DNA from: Favolaschia claudopus
Taxonomy: Eukaryota; Basidiomycota; Agaricomycetes; Agaricales; Mycenaceae
Direction of reading: 5' to 3'
NCBI GenBank assembly: GCA_037176885.1
Contig: JAWWNJ010000142.1
Location: forward strand, 372,001 to 436,000
DNA length: 64,000 bases
In this document: in pieces, positions 1 through 10,747 of the stretch
How the letters are laid out: each line of letters begins with the position of its first letter
Numbering within the stretch: position 1 is the stretch's first letter
Notes under the pieces: model-generated
Database searches by the model: none
What the model was told of the DNA's origin: nothing
The model's input: the letters and a program-made list of their open reading frames with translations, nothing else
Program-made: the position numbers and the translations under genes

Positions 1-122
1 CAGGTGCCGAGGTATAATGGTTTGGAGGAATAAAAACGGGTCTCATCAGCAGCAGCAGATCGTCGAAACAAGAGCGCGGGATCACGATAGGAGCGGGCTC
101 CGTCCTCGACAGATATTCGACA

Positions 123-390
123 TTAGACAGCCGACCACCCTTTGGCATTTGGGTTTGTAGCGGGAAATAGGTGATGTTCAGCTCTTTTGACGATCTTCCC
201 CGTCTTCAAACCTCCGGGTTCCACTTGAGGCATTTTGTAGGCATCCACAGGTGTTGGTGTGAAGAGCAAGAGTCGAAAAGGTTAGTAGCGTTCGTACCAG
301 CGTTGCGTTGTCACACGTTACTTGTTTGCTTGCCCTGCTTCTGCAATGCTTCTGAATATCGCTTCGCCAATTCCTGATTGTCGTGGCTGA
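123..390 (-). CDS. Partial small spliced gene, unidentified, last exons
   Basis: Two reading blocks on the minus strand look coding and join in phase: 322..390 (donor GTAACG) and 123..223 (acceptor CTCAAG), across an intron with a CTACTAAC branch site. The joined peptide ends in LFPATNPNAKGWSAV and then TAA. The upstream block begins SHDNQELAKRYSEAL after a possible acceptor GGTCAAG. I find no start codon upstream before the next gene ends at 524, so the 5' end is unresolved. Alternatively the 36-codon ORF from the ATG at about 232 is used unspliced. Short length, basic residues and the tail recall small mitochondrial proteins, but I do not recognise the family. Confidence 0.35.
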
Positions 391-523
391 CTTGACCCGC
401 AGGAACAAATCATTAATGCTATACCCGAATTTTCGCTCGCCACGGTTGGCTTGTACGCCCCTCCGAGATACCCGCCCCGCACTTCAAGCTTCAAGTGTTG
501 TCCTTATTTACTTACTGATAACT

Positions 524-1764
524 CTAATACCGCCGCCTCTTGGCGCATGCTGCCACCGCAATTTCACCTTCAGGGCCCGAATCGACAACGACTTCCACAA
601 CCTTTCTTCGTAACCGTGTCGAGGAAACATCACCCGAAAAGGCGTTCGCATCGAGTGGTGGGCCAGCTGTGATTGCTCCGTTGGGCCCGACGCGCGTAGC
701 TGCAGCCGAGAAAGCCGCTCCGCCTCAGAAACTTTGTCGAAAATATCCAGTCGGCGCTCGATCACCGCGTAGGAGCCAACACGCCGTCTAACACGACTAT
801 CCTCCACTTGCGGTCCCCATCGCATCTTGAATTTGATCAGCGTCTGCCAAGACACCGTCCCTCGCTGTTTGGCGTGGCTAAGGGTGCCTAGTAGCAGATA
901 CAGCGTTTTGGCAGTGGGTCGAAAAGTGGGGTGGATTTCCAATAACGAGTTTAATTTCCTCCGCGCCGCATAAAAATCGCGTAGACCCCGTTTTTTGGCT
1001 TCAAACGCAATTAGGGCGTCAATAACAGCGACACATTTCTCTGCCCAAGGGGCATCGATGTATCGTGGGAGACCATTGAAGTACCACATCGCAAATGTCA
1101 AAGCAGACTGGGGGCGATCGAGGGAGAGCATGGAGCGCACGATGATATGAGCGGCTCGTACAGATCCTGGAACTTGGTTGGGTAAAAATGTCGGCAGGTT
1201 CTGCATTAGGGTTTGAAAGCGTCCTTCGGACAATCCATGAGAGGGCAGGGCGTTGGCGCGTCTCGGAATAGGAATGCGGCGCACTTTGGCCCCATGGAAG
1301 AATTCCAGCCACAACGGCAAAGGCATGCTGTTTGGGTGGGCAGCAGCGACTTGCAGCCACGCGTCATCCCAGTTTCCTGTGCGCACAGACCATCGAACTT
1401 TCAGCTTTTCCGTTTCGCGATTGCCAGGGATTTCGTCATTGTCCATGGCTTTGAAAAGGAATCGAATCATTCCTGACACGACGTGACGTCGAATGGCGAG
1501 CGCAATAAGAAGGTTATACGAGTGAACGGAACGAAGGCCATGGTGTAGTTCGTGATAATCCAGTAGAACCGGAAGGGACGCATTGCGACGCGAAGACAGC
1601 AGGCGCAGGAGGTTATTGTACAGTGATTTTCGGCTGTTGGCGCGCTCTACGGTCTGATTTTTTCGAGCAGCACTGCGAGCTTGATCGAGATGCATCGAAT
1701 CGTCAAAGTTTTCCAACACGGGTGACGCAGAGTCATGACTATTTCGAGGTCTACGATGCAACAT
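524..1764 (-). CDS. Helical-repeat (PPR-like) protein, probably organellar, with one missing base
   Basis: A single-exon gene of about 413 codons. The product is rich in basic residues and alternating helices (for example VHSYNLLIALAIRRHVV), as in fungal PPR/TPR-like mitochondrial RNA-binding proteins. I cannot assign an ortholog. The frame from the ATG at 1764 runs to a stop at 508, but after about position 717 a different frame is clearly more protein-like (EAAFSAAATRVGPNGAIT and then EVVVDSGPEGEIAVAACAKRRRY) and ends with TAG at 524-526. Adding one base in the run GAGGCGGAGCGG near 716-719 joins the two frames and gives a whole number of codons. I therefore place the real end at 524 and treat the break as a likely lost base. 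A short 5' exon upstream of 1764 cannot be excluded. Confidence 0.6.
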
Positions 1765-2221
1765 TTACTAGGTTAGACGACAAGGTAGAGAAAGAGATAG
1801 AACGCACGGTCTAGGTGGGTAGTGATACTGCGAAGCCCCACGAGACGAAGAGTTATCGCGCTCCGAAGCTGTGAACGAAAGGTGGGCACGCAAATGTTTT
1901 TGGCGCGTAAAAGAGGGACCAAAGCGTGGTATCACAACTGCAGAGTAAACACGATGGCGCGCCCATTCTGCCTTGAGCATGCATGGGAAGTGCAGGGAAC
2001 GAGTTCAACGAGAAGGACCTCCACACAGTTCAAGTTGTTCAACGTTCAACGTGCGGGCCAAGTTTTTGTCAAACAACCGTCAATCCGACATTTCTTAGCC
2101 CGTAAATCAATTTATTGACCCTCATCCCATTGATCCATGTAGTGAACTGCAGATGAAATGAAATGCTCAGACTAACTAGAGAAATATGCGTCTCGGTCGT
2201 TATAATAAAGAGTGTCGTGTA
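1765..2221. other. Gene-free stretch, 457 bp
   Basis: This lies between the start of the helical-repeat gene (minus) and the end of the Sts1/Cut8 gene (minus). It should hold the promoter and 5' leader of the former and the 3' leader of the latter. The ORFs here overlap each other without conserved features. I see no RNA gene or repeat. Confidence 0.5.
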
Positions 2222-3457
2222 CTACAGTTCCTCCATTGGTTGCCGTCCTACCAGCCATCCGACCTTGGAAATCCACAAATCCCTCACCATACGCATGACT
2301 CGTCCTGCATCACCTTGAGAGTTGGCATAACCGTCCAAGCCACGCTCCCACGTCCTCACAACATCCTCTGTGAACATTCCAGCCTGACCGTTCACAGACT
2401 CGTCCAATTTGTTCACCCACGCCTTCCACTCTTCTTCGAGACGGGGGAGAAGCTGCGGCCCTAACGAAGCCTGTGTCAAGGGGGGCTGAGAGAGGAAATG
2501 GTCCATGATGGCGGCGAGATACTGGTATGTTTCATTGGGATGGTGATGCCCTCTGTGAAGCGACTGCAACGTTGTGGAATGGGACTGCGTCGCTGATGAG
2601 GACTGTGCTGTCCCAGGAGCGTACGAGAAGTAGGGCATGTATGACATGCAGGCGGAAACGAATTCAGTTACGTGCGTCCGAATGCGGGAAGTAACATAAC
2701 ACTCTCGCATGCCACTATTGGCATTACTTGGATTCTGAGAGAACGCAGCCTGAGACGGAGGCGCCTGCGCTCTCCCAAAAGCTCCAAAGGAAGGTCGAGA
2801 GGCGCCGAAGCCAAAGCCCAAAGTGACTGGGTTAGGTTGGGAGGAGTTCTCATAAGGGTACGCGTCACGAAGTTTCTTAGACGACTGTGAGAGTACCTGC
2901 AGAGCAGTTTCGAGGGTCGGGCGTGGTATTAGGGGAAGAATGAGGGATTTGAGGGAAGGTTGCGCGGAAAGCAGGGATGTTAGAAGTGGCAAGAGTGATT
3001 GAGAAGGTAAACTGGCTGGAGTGGGATTGAGCTAAGTGACACAAAGGGCAAGTCGTGGAAACTGACCTAGCAGAACGCCAACGTCGACATCGTTTTCCTC
3101 GGTGGCACCCGGTGCCTTGTTCTCCTTTGAAACTTTTTCGTCTTTCGAGCCCGACTCAGCTGAGGGAGAGACACGAGCACGTTTAGGTGCGGCACGTTTG
3201 GGACGCTCTGGGGTAGGGCTCCGGTCCATTGAATGGTCTCTGGTGAGCGGCTGTTCTTCGTCTTCATGCCTTCTCTTCTGAACTCGAATTGGGGGAGGTT
3301 GATTGAAGGCGGAAGATGAGGCTAGCTGGTGGAATGGAGAGGCAGGGTTAATGGCAGACTGCCATGGGGTGCCGGTGCCACCCAGACCGAAGCCAAAGCC
3401 GAATTGAGAGGCAGCATGGGTTACAGGACGGGGTTGGAAGTCGAGGACGTTGGCCAT
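2222..3457 (-). CDS. STS1: Tethering factor for nuclear proteasome, Sts1/Cut8 family
   Basis: Two exons, 3067..3457 and 2222..3015, with a 51-bp intron (GTCAGT...CTCCAG); 394 codons. Sts1/Cut8 anchors the 26S proteasome at the nuclear envelope and is needed for nuclear protein turnover. The N-terminal third is disordered, with FGFGFG and a proline-rich basic stretch (RPKRAAPKRARV) that looks like a nuclear localisation signal. The six-helix Cut8 core starts right after the intron with the family hallmark of leucine-rich helices followed by IPRPTLETALQVL and a DAYPY motif. The acceptor CTCCAG was preferred over the nearer CTTAG because only it keeps the frame. Orthology is strong from motif order. 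Its start lies about 130 bp from the next gene on the plus strand. Confidence 0.9.
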
Positions 3458-3585
3458 GATAATGAGTGTCAGGAATCAAGCCGTGTTGTGTTATATTTAC
3501 CTTACTTCCATCAGAACAACAACACCAAACTAGCTGTCATATAAATTTTCAGCATCCGCCAACTCAATCGTTCACTTCCACCACG

Positions 3586-4337
3586 ATGTATGTGCCTCCA
3601 TCTCCTTCCCTTTCCTGATGACACCAATGAATCGCTACTTCGAGGCTTCGGCCAATGATCTCTTTTCATTATACCCAAATTTCTGACTTCCCCTCCTTCT
3701 ACTTCCTCAACTCTCTCGCTCACTTTTCGTCCTTCAGATACCCTGTGCAACCCAAGTCTGCTTCGCACGTTGGCTTCTCGTATCCAAGTGAGTCTACTTC
3801 CTTCCCCCCAACCCAGGATGCCCAAATAGAAGTCAAGCACTTAGACCTTCGTCGTTGCTGAGACAGAAATATATTTCATGCTAATTCTGATTCTTCCTTC
3901 TCCCTTCCTATGTCTTCTCTCCAACACCTTACTGACTCTCTTCCTTCAGGCTGTGAGTACATCTCCATCCCTTGCTTGATGATTAGTCAATTTGGGTAAT
4001 TCCGACTGGCTTCGCCTTCATGACGACCCCAATGCGTATTTTATTGTCTTCAACCTAATGATCCTTCACTGTCTCTGTCGTCTACGCTGGACTGACCGAC
4101 CTTCTTGCGCAGGTGCCAAGTGGGCTGGTCTATATTCGAGTACTGTTCCGTGTTGTTGCATAGAATTAGGCAATATATTTCATGCAGCGTGCATCTTCAC
4201 TGAATTGAGTTGTTCAGGCATGAAGGATGCGCCCGGAGGCATGGCAGAAGCCATTTCCATAGATCCCTGAGAACGACTATGTTATCATCGACTCGGTGGA
4301 AAGTCTGGGTAGCGAGAAGGGTAGCAAATTATGGTAG
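3586..4337 (+). CDS. Small spliced protein, unknown family, with a CCC-TGA frame break
   Basis: Several short exons: a start near ATG 3586, an exon ending at about 3796 (donor GTGAGT), a possible 3-nt exon GCT at about 3952-3954 between a strong acceptor and a strong donor, 4112..4126 (GCCAAGTGGGCTG core), and 4218 onward. The peptide AKWAGMKDAPGGMAEAISIDP is in frame across the last introns and stops at TGA 4268. One base back, the next frame reads ENDYVIIDSVESLGSEKGSKLW and ends at TAG 4335. That tail looks like the natural C-terminus, so the break sits at CCC TGA (4265-4270). The N-terminal exon structure is uncertain, and I do not recognise the family. The product would be about 60-70 residues. 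Confidence 0.45.
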
Positions 4338-4441
4338 ATTATGGGATTGCTTGTAAGGCACTATAAATACATGCTTGTGGCTAGTCCGTGTCATAAGTCC
4401 ATGCGAATTAAATACTTGTGCAGACGATAGCAAGTTGAGTC

Positions 4442-6348
4442 TCAGACAGCAGTCGTTCCAGTCAAACCTGACAACCCAGTGAATAAGGGACATTGGAGAC
4501 AGATGCAATACACACCGGTCCCTTTACAGTGGTTGTTGGAACTTGTAGGGAAGCAAGAGAGATAGCGGCAACCCTCGCACGCTACATTGGATATTCAGAC
4601 ATGGACAAGGAGCACGAGTGCCCTTTCCCTCACCTGCGTAAGGATCCGACGTGTAAAAGTTCCGCGTTAGGAGAACGAAGAGGATGACCGCCACGGGGAT
4701 GGCAAGGATGCGGGCACTGGTCATGATGATTTTGTGTCTTCTGGACACACTTATAACGGGATAGAAGATGGTTCCGACGAAGAGCGCCATCAAGAAACCT
4801 CCCAAATGAGCGAAGTTATCGACATAAGGAATATAGCCTTCGGGGGGCAGAGATCATAAGAGAAAACAGCGCTTGAGAATTGGAGTCACGCACCAACAGC
4901 AACACCGATTATCAGCTCGATTGTCATGAATACAAGCTACGAAAATTGAGAATCGCGAACAGACAATAAGCAACTTGGTCACACCTTTCGTACAGGCCGA
5001 TAATGATATTTCCAATGTGCGAATAGATCCACCCATGTAACCGCAATGCAGCCAAAGATCGAGCCAGAGGCACCGATGGATGGACGCGCGACGAGGGCAA
5101 AGTTAGCACCCAAGACGTTCCTGATACCATCTTATTCCTCAATCAATGAATGAAAGTGCAAAGCTCACCCAAAGATACCAGCAGCGAAGTAAGTTATGAA
5201 AAATCCCCCTGTACCCATTTCGCGCTCCACCTTCTCTGCGTCAATACGGGGCCAGGAAAACAAAAGAGAGGGAGCAGACCTGCGCTGAAACCGTCAATTG
5301 CGCCAGCATGTTCAATATCAAATGAATAAAGCCGGCATGGAGGAAGATAGGTGTGATAAATCTGCGGTACGGTGAACCGACGCGTCGCAAGTAAGTACAG
5401 ATACGAAGACGAACCGGAACCATTGGTTGGGGTCTTTGCCGTGGAACCCACCGAATCCACAGATCTCCTCAATGGTGCAAATCTCGGTCGCCGGATTCGC
5501 AGTGTTATTCAAGCCTGAAAGGTTTATTCAATCCAGATTCTTGCAGGCAGACGAATGGAACACACAGCCGATTTGCATGGTGGGAGGTACATCCTGGACG
5601 AATTTCATGCATGGTGGAAAACGGGCGCCGACATTTATCAAAGTTGTACTTGAAGGCCCCAGCATAGGGTTGACTACTGGCTTGAACGAGACCGGCGTCC
5701 CTTGCGCCTTATTATTTTCTATCAGCTCGTAGATAAATGTTGCAACCATTGCAACAGTCAGAATCCAAACTATAATTTTAGGGTTTAGTTGCGATTCTTC
5801 TTTATGTGTGTTGCAACCATACCGAGGAACGGATAGCGCTGACGCCCAACACCGCGTTTCTTCATGTCTATTCGTTGCTCCAGAGTGGTCCTGCCTTCCC
5901 GCACGCCAAGTAATTGTACCAAGGGAGAGGCTTTCTCGGCCACAGGCTTTGCGCGCGTGGGGTCGTACGGATCTGGTTCCGCATAGTCTGGAGGACACAC
6001 CGTTCACCCCTGGGTTCAGATGACTCGCAGCAAATAACAAACGAACCCATATCTTGGTAGCTGCGTCCAACGCCAGCTGCATTGTTCACAAGTGAAGTAT
6101 CAGAAGTGTCGCGTTGTCCCGTGTTGTGCCCCCCATTGTGCTCGTAGTCGTGCATAGGGAGTCCCTGTTCTTCGTCGTGGTGGTTCAAGGTCGTGATGAG
6201 TACCAGACACGTCCTTGTCATACGCCTTGGAACGCTCGGGAATAGATGCTGGATTGAAGACTTCATCGTGTTCCGTATAGGGGTGGGTCGAGTCAAAGTC
6301 GTGCGTTTTCGCTGCAGAGTAGGCGTAATGGTCGTAGGGTGTAGCCAT
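4442..6348 (-). CDS. Rhomboid-family intramembrane serine protease
   Basis: Eleven exons: 6211..6348, 6047..6164, 5823..5987, 5566..5769, 5415..5514, 5280..5361, 5169..5230, 4985..5120, 4894..4936, 4634..4837, 4442..4581; 463 codons. Rhomboids cut membrane proteins within the bilayer using a Ser-His pair. The catalytic serine is in GASGSIFG (about residue 300) and the histidine in DNFAHLGGF (about residue 360). The family signatures FLHAGFIHLILNM and YFAAGIFGNVLG precede them. The N-terminus (about 160 residues) is hydrophilic and cytosolic, then a first membrane helix VWILTVAMVATFIYEL. The C-terminus is cysteine-rich (CEGCRYLSC and NNHCKGTG), as in the fungal plasma-membrane or Golgi subgroup. 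All splice sites are GT-AG and phases agree throughout. The substrate cannot be inferred. Confidence 0.93.
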
Positions 6349-6602
6349 GAAAGTCGTGTGCGAGAAGAAAGGAAGAAATTAGGTACTTATGCGGTGTCCC
6401 CTCACCGGTGTGCCAAAAATGCGATGTCTGTCCGCAGCGACAACTTCCAAGCGAATTACGTCATAATTCCAGTTCTTGCCCAGCCAGAACGAGAGCAAAA
6501 TGCAAGTCCGAGTCCACAGAGCGATCTATAAAAAATGCCAGAGAAAGCAAATAGTGCACAGATGTAAGGTGAATGTAGTGTATGCTATGAAATGCGTGCG
6601 GG

Positions 6603-9600
6603 TCATCGATGCTCATCTACAGGTGTTAATTCTCCTTCTCCCCCTTGGCTCGGTCGGCCTTTACTCCTCCCAGACGGTTTTCTTGTCAAAGGCGTAATAT
6701 GGGTGACAAGAGTCAGCCCGCCGTCCTGCTCCTCACCATTCGCCAGCTCCTCCTCGTCCACATCGGTATCCGGGTTCGTCATGCGTCCCCATCGAGATGC
6801 AGACCGAACGCCGTCCACCCACTTCAGCGTCCCAGCACTCATCTGTCGAAGCGCCCGGTCTCTGGACCGCCATGGCATCGCACCGCGGTGACCTTCACTT
6901 GCACGACTCGAGCTACGCGAGTCGGGCGGGGGAATTGGCGTGCGGGGTGTGCGCGGCAGCTTGTCTTCCGGAAATAAGAGCTTTCCCGGTAGAGCCGAAA
7001 GTAGCCGGGGATCTGAAGGGAAAACCAGCGGCAGCATGTGTCGTGAATCCAGAAGCTCCCCAAGGACTTGAGGGGGCTTGACAGGCTCCCAAGCAGATTT
7101 CTCCTGTGTCTTCTCAAACAGCATATCAATGCCGCGCTGGACCGCTGAGCTCTCGGAAGAAGCGATGGAAGGAGTAGCACTGGACGCAGCCTGCGAGATG
7201 CTTTGCGTATCAGTCTGGAATGACGAAACACTGTCGTGATCAGTGTCGCGCTGTGCGATCTAGCGTGAGTTCAGCGTATGTAGCGAGCATACAGCAGACC
7301 AGAACCTCTTTCCGAAGAGCTTCTACGCCCAGCTTGACCCGATGTCGTTCCCAGTCTTTCTGGAGTTGTGTGAGGTACTGAACGCACTCCTCTGTCATTC
7401 GACCCTCGTTGACTTCGTATTTATACTCTCGTACGGCACGACGCATCTGTGTAACAATCAGTAACAGCACGCCACGCAAGAGCGGACTGACCTGGAGAGG
7501 ATTCATGTTTGGCATCGTCTGAATCGTGGCGACGAGGTTGGCGAAGTCGGTGATCGAAGAAAGACACTGAAGGACGCTCGTGGTTAGTATATCAGGGAAG
7601 ACTAAAGAGACAAAATGTACTTGGAGCCAATTCAAGAGATCCCGGACAGGATTAAAATGGGACTGAACTCCTGGAGGAAGTCCCATCTGGCCAACCCATT
7701 CTTCCAGAGCGCCTAGGTTCAGGCTAATCTGTATTGCCCTTGACCTGAAGAAGGTTGAATCGCTGGACGATGCAACATAGATGAAACAAGCCATCTACCT
7801 GCAAAGGTATTTTTTCCGCGTTAGAATGCGATTGAACATCTCGCCTGTCCCCAGCACGTCAAAGTTAACCCACGTCCAATCAGGAGAACTTACAGGACGT
7901 CCAGTACATCACTTGCGACCAGAGCTGGGTCGTGAGGGCAGGGTTGACATCAGAAAGCGTCAACATGGCGTGCAGGGCAGTGAGGAAAGACGTGATGCTT
8001 GTTGGGGAGTTCTGCGAGACTCCGTCAGAGAAAATCGCCTGAATTGGTGTCGTTGATGATCCCGCGCGCGCCCGAGAGAAAGTGTCTCTGAGAGATGAAA
8101 AGCCTCGCGATGTGGACGTGGATATGCTCCCAGCTGGCGACGCCGGTGGGTGGCCGGGGCTTGGAGGAGGTGGAATACGGAGGGTGGTAGAGGAAATAGA
8201 TTTTTTCTTTCCTTGGAAGGAACGTAAAAACGACCATTCCGATTCAAACTGGATCGAATCTAATTCGGAGGTAGGGGGGTGAGTAGTCGAGCAGAGCACC
8301 GTCAAGGAGCTGATCTATTCGGCGCTCCGCAAACCGAATGATGAACACTGAAGGACCATGAGGCTTGTGCTGACGCACAACTTGAAGCGACGTACCAAAC
8401 ACGGAATTTATGACTTCCTCTATTAGTTCAAACGAACCGAGCATCTCGCATGCCTCGCTGATTGAGTTGTCGCAGCGTAGGAGGTGTAACCAAATGGTGG
8501 TATTTCTTAGCCAAAACACCAAGCAAGTGACGTCGTCTGCGCGTTCCTGCGCCGATCTGTGAGGAGAGCTAGGTAGTGACAGGGAGGCACTCACAAAAAA
8601 TGTTTCCTCAATCGCATCTGTAGCACCGATAATAAGATCCTCTAACCAAGGTGTGATCGCAAGTCAAGCATGCAAATCGCGCGAGCATATATAATGTGTT
8701 AGCTGGTTGCGCGTCCCGAAACGAGGGTTGGAAGTTAGTAATAAGGGATTCAAAAATCTGAGGGAGGGACAGCGGAGAGAACACGAGCATGGATGCATAA
8801 TCTGCGGGAGGCGTCTAAGGGGAAATCATGAGCAATCCATAATAAACTGAGATTGCACGCGACATACATAGACCTCGTCGTCGGCATCCTCATCGCCAGA
8901 CTCTGATTCCGAGTCGGAGAAATCGTCAGACTGGCTGCGCCACCATCGCGAGTCGAGACCGAGTGTTTGGGCCACAGTGTCGCGAACGACGCGTTGTTTC
9001 TCTTGGCGCTTTCTCTTCTCCTCTAATAATCTGCGCCGCTCCTCCATCTTCCCCCCCGTCCAGCCTTCGCCGCGCATAGCCTCCTCGAGGAGAAGCGCAA
9101 CATCCTCCCTCCCGGGTAGAATTGAATGTGCGGTTACAATATCGAGTGGGGTGAGGTTACGGCGCGTCACCGCGAACGGAGAGCAACCATGTGTCATTAG
9201 ATATGAAATCAGTGTCGGGGGCGACAACAACGCGGCGTAATGTAAAGGTGTCCACCCGGCTAGCGCGATAGGTAGATGTAAGCGCCTTGGAGCGGTCGCC
9301 GCATGGTAGCAACGCACCTTTGTCTGCATTGGTATCGGCGCCTTGTGCGATGAGGAGCCGCACGCATTCCTCGCGCTCGACGTCGCGGTCGGACTCTGCG
9401 CCGAAGCCGTGGATGGCGAGAGTGACGAGACCGACGCCATCCTCGTCACGCACTGATAGATCGACAAAGACCTGAGCTTGTTGGTCGCCGAGGAGATATT
9501 GGAGTACGGTGAGCTCGGCAAAGACGCAAGGCGCGGGCGAGGGAGTGGGTAACGAGCTCTGCGCGCTGGTCTGGGGTCAGTCCGGAGTTGGAGGAGAGGA

Positions 9601-9700
9601 GCTCGACGATATATGCGACGGTCGGGTAGAGGGGACGGAGATCTGGCTCCGGGGCCAAGTCAATGGGACTCATCGGCGTTTGCAGCGACGAGGCCGCCAT
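6603..9700 (-). CDS. Ankyrin-repeat and dilute (DIL) domain protein
   Basis: Ten exons: 9318..9700, 8868..9259, 8595..8814, 8396..8546, 7894..8347, 7799..7844, 7621..7744, 7492..7566, 7306..7446, 6603..7259. An ankyrin region lies at about residues 80-180 (GWTPLHYAALL), followed by a charged segment and a DIL domain at about 270-660, the cargo-binding fold known from class V myosin tails. Hallmarks are DHTWLEDLIIGATDAIEETFF split over a break, FWLRNTTIWLHL and LGALEEWVGQMGLPPGVQSHF in part. There is no motor domain; fungi have a separate family of this kind. Three extra single bases interrupt the frame, at about 9520-9522, 8648-8649 and in the G run 8274-8279. Removing them yields exactly 879 codons plus stop. 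Sequence error is likelier than decay because everything else is intact. Confidence 0.85.
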
Positions 9701-9829
9701 TCTGCGGCAATAGCGCAGTTGCGGCTATTACAGCTAATGGGACGCAGTAGTCTTGAAGAAAGGCAAAGTAAAGTTTAAGCACAAGTAAAGTAGTAGCCTT
9801 GAGTCGAGCACAAGTAAAGCCAAACAACC
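9701..9829. promoter_or_regulatory. Probable shared promoter, DIL-domain gene and RRP15
   Basis: The 129 bp between two divergent start codons must contain both upstream regions. It includes a repeated AAGCACAAGTAAAGT-like unit near 9773-9815 (two copies of GCACAAGTAAAG), the only repeated element I see here. Confidence 0.4.
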
Positions 9830-10605
9830 ATGTCTCTCCCTCCGCTCAAACGTCAAAAACTAGACAAGCCTGTCGATGAATCCAGCGCCTCCGAAGACGA
9901 CGCGGAAGAGGCTGATTTCTCTGCCTCCGATTCAGAATCAGACTCGGATGGCCACATCCAAGATCTACAGCCGCAAAAATCCCGTCAAACTAAGAAGCGG
10001 AAAATAAGAGCTACCGTACCATCTGCGTTCGGTGCGACGCTTCAGTCGCTACTCAATACCGATGCGCCCTCGGCGTTGCCATTGTCGCTCAAGCCGTCGG
10101 TGAATCGGAAAAAGAACGACGAGAAACTCGAATTGCGTGCCAAGAAGGTGCTGCAGGTTGAGCGGAAGGAAAAGGAGGACAAGGGACGAATAACAGACGT
10201 TATAGGAGGATGGGGAGGGGAAAGTGAACGGGCTCTCCGTAAAGTCGCGCAGCGCGGAGGTCAGTTACATCTCTGTAATTCTTTTGCTTTCGCGCTGATT
10301 TCGATTTATCTCAGTGGTGAAGCTGTTCAATGTGATACAGCAATGCAATCACAGGCATCTGCGTCTGCAGCGGTCGAGGAAACCAAGGCTGCCAGGGGAA
10401 GCGGCAAACCTAGTCTACCGGCGCCAGTGATTCCTGACGCAAAAACGAAGAAAGGGAAGAAGAAGGACATATTGGGTCGTGGTAAAGAAGGCGAGTCATT
10501 CTTTCGTGGTTGTATTCGTCTAAGTTGACTTTTGTGGTAGTGGGTGTTGAAAAGGATGAATTCTTTGACATGATTCGGTCTGGGGGCATTGTATCCAAAG
10601 TATAG
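9830..10605 (+). CDS. RRP15: Ribosomal RNA-processing protein Rrp15
   Basis: Three exons, 9830..10259, 10315..10490 and 10541..10605. Rrp15 is a nucleolar factor for pre-60S rRNA processing. An acidic N-terminus (ASEDDAEEADFSASDSESDSD) and the core ALRKVAQRGVVKLFNVI, spanning intron 1, are diagnostic. The C-terminus ends DMIRSGGIVSKV, as in the family. Intron 2 starts with GC (GAAG|GCGAGT...GGTAG), a GC-AG intron; no GT donor keeps the frame. One base appears missing near 10342 (CAGCAATGCAATC), because the frame of VVKLFNVIQQ differs from that of QSQASASAAVEETKAARGSG. One added base gives 223 codons. It is divergent from the DIL-domain gene. Confidence 0.85.
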
Positions 10606-10747
10606 CACAGTACTGTATATGAAAGTTGTATGCCTCTACTTCACTTTTTGGCCGCGGCGAAGCACCAGTTTGTATCTGTGTGGACATGTTTACCGATGCC
10701 TTTAAAAGGTTTTTTCGCAGTTCTTCATGGTTCGTCTTCACCACCAT

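Noticed and set aside
508..523. Extension of the helical-repeat gene to the stop at 508, or splicing at the GTAAGT near 513 into the left-edge gene
   Set aside because: The other frame upstream is clearly more protein-like and ends at 524, so the GTAAGT lies outside the coding part.
4218..4337. An ornithine decarboxylase antizyme gene, because of the CCC-TGA +1 site
   Set aside because: The part after the site has only about 22 residues and lacks the antizyme domain of about 100 residues.
9525..9567. A 40-nt intron in the DIL gene (CTC|GTTACC...GCCGAG) as an alternative to the extra T
   Set aside because: It would delete the conserved THSLARAL helix; removing one T keeps it.
10333..10355. 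A 23-nt intron in RRP15 (GTGATACAG...ATCACAG) that would keep the frame
   Set aside because: Far below the size of all other introns; one missing A is simpler and keeps the family sequence.
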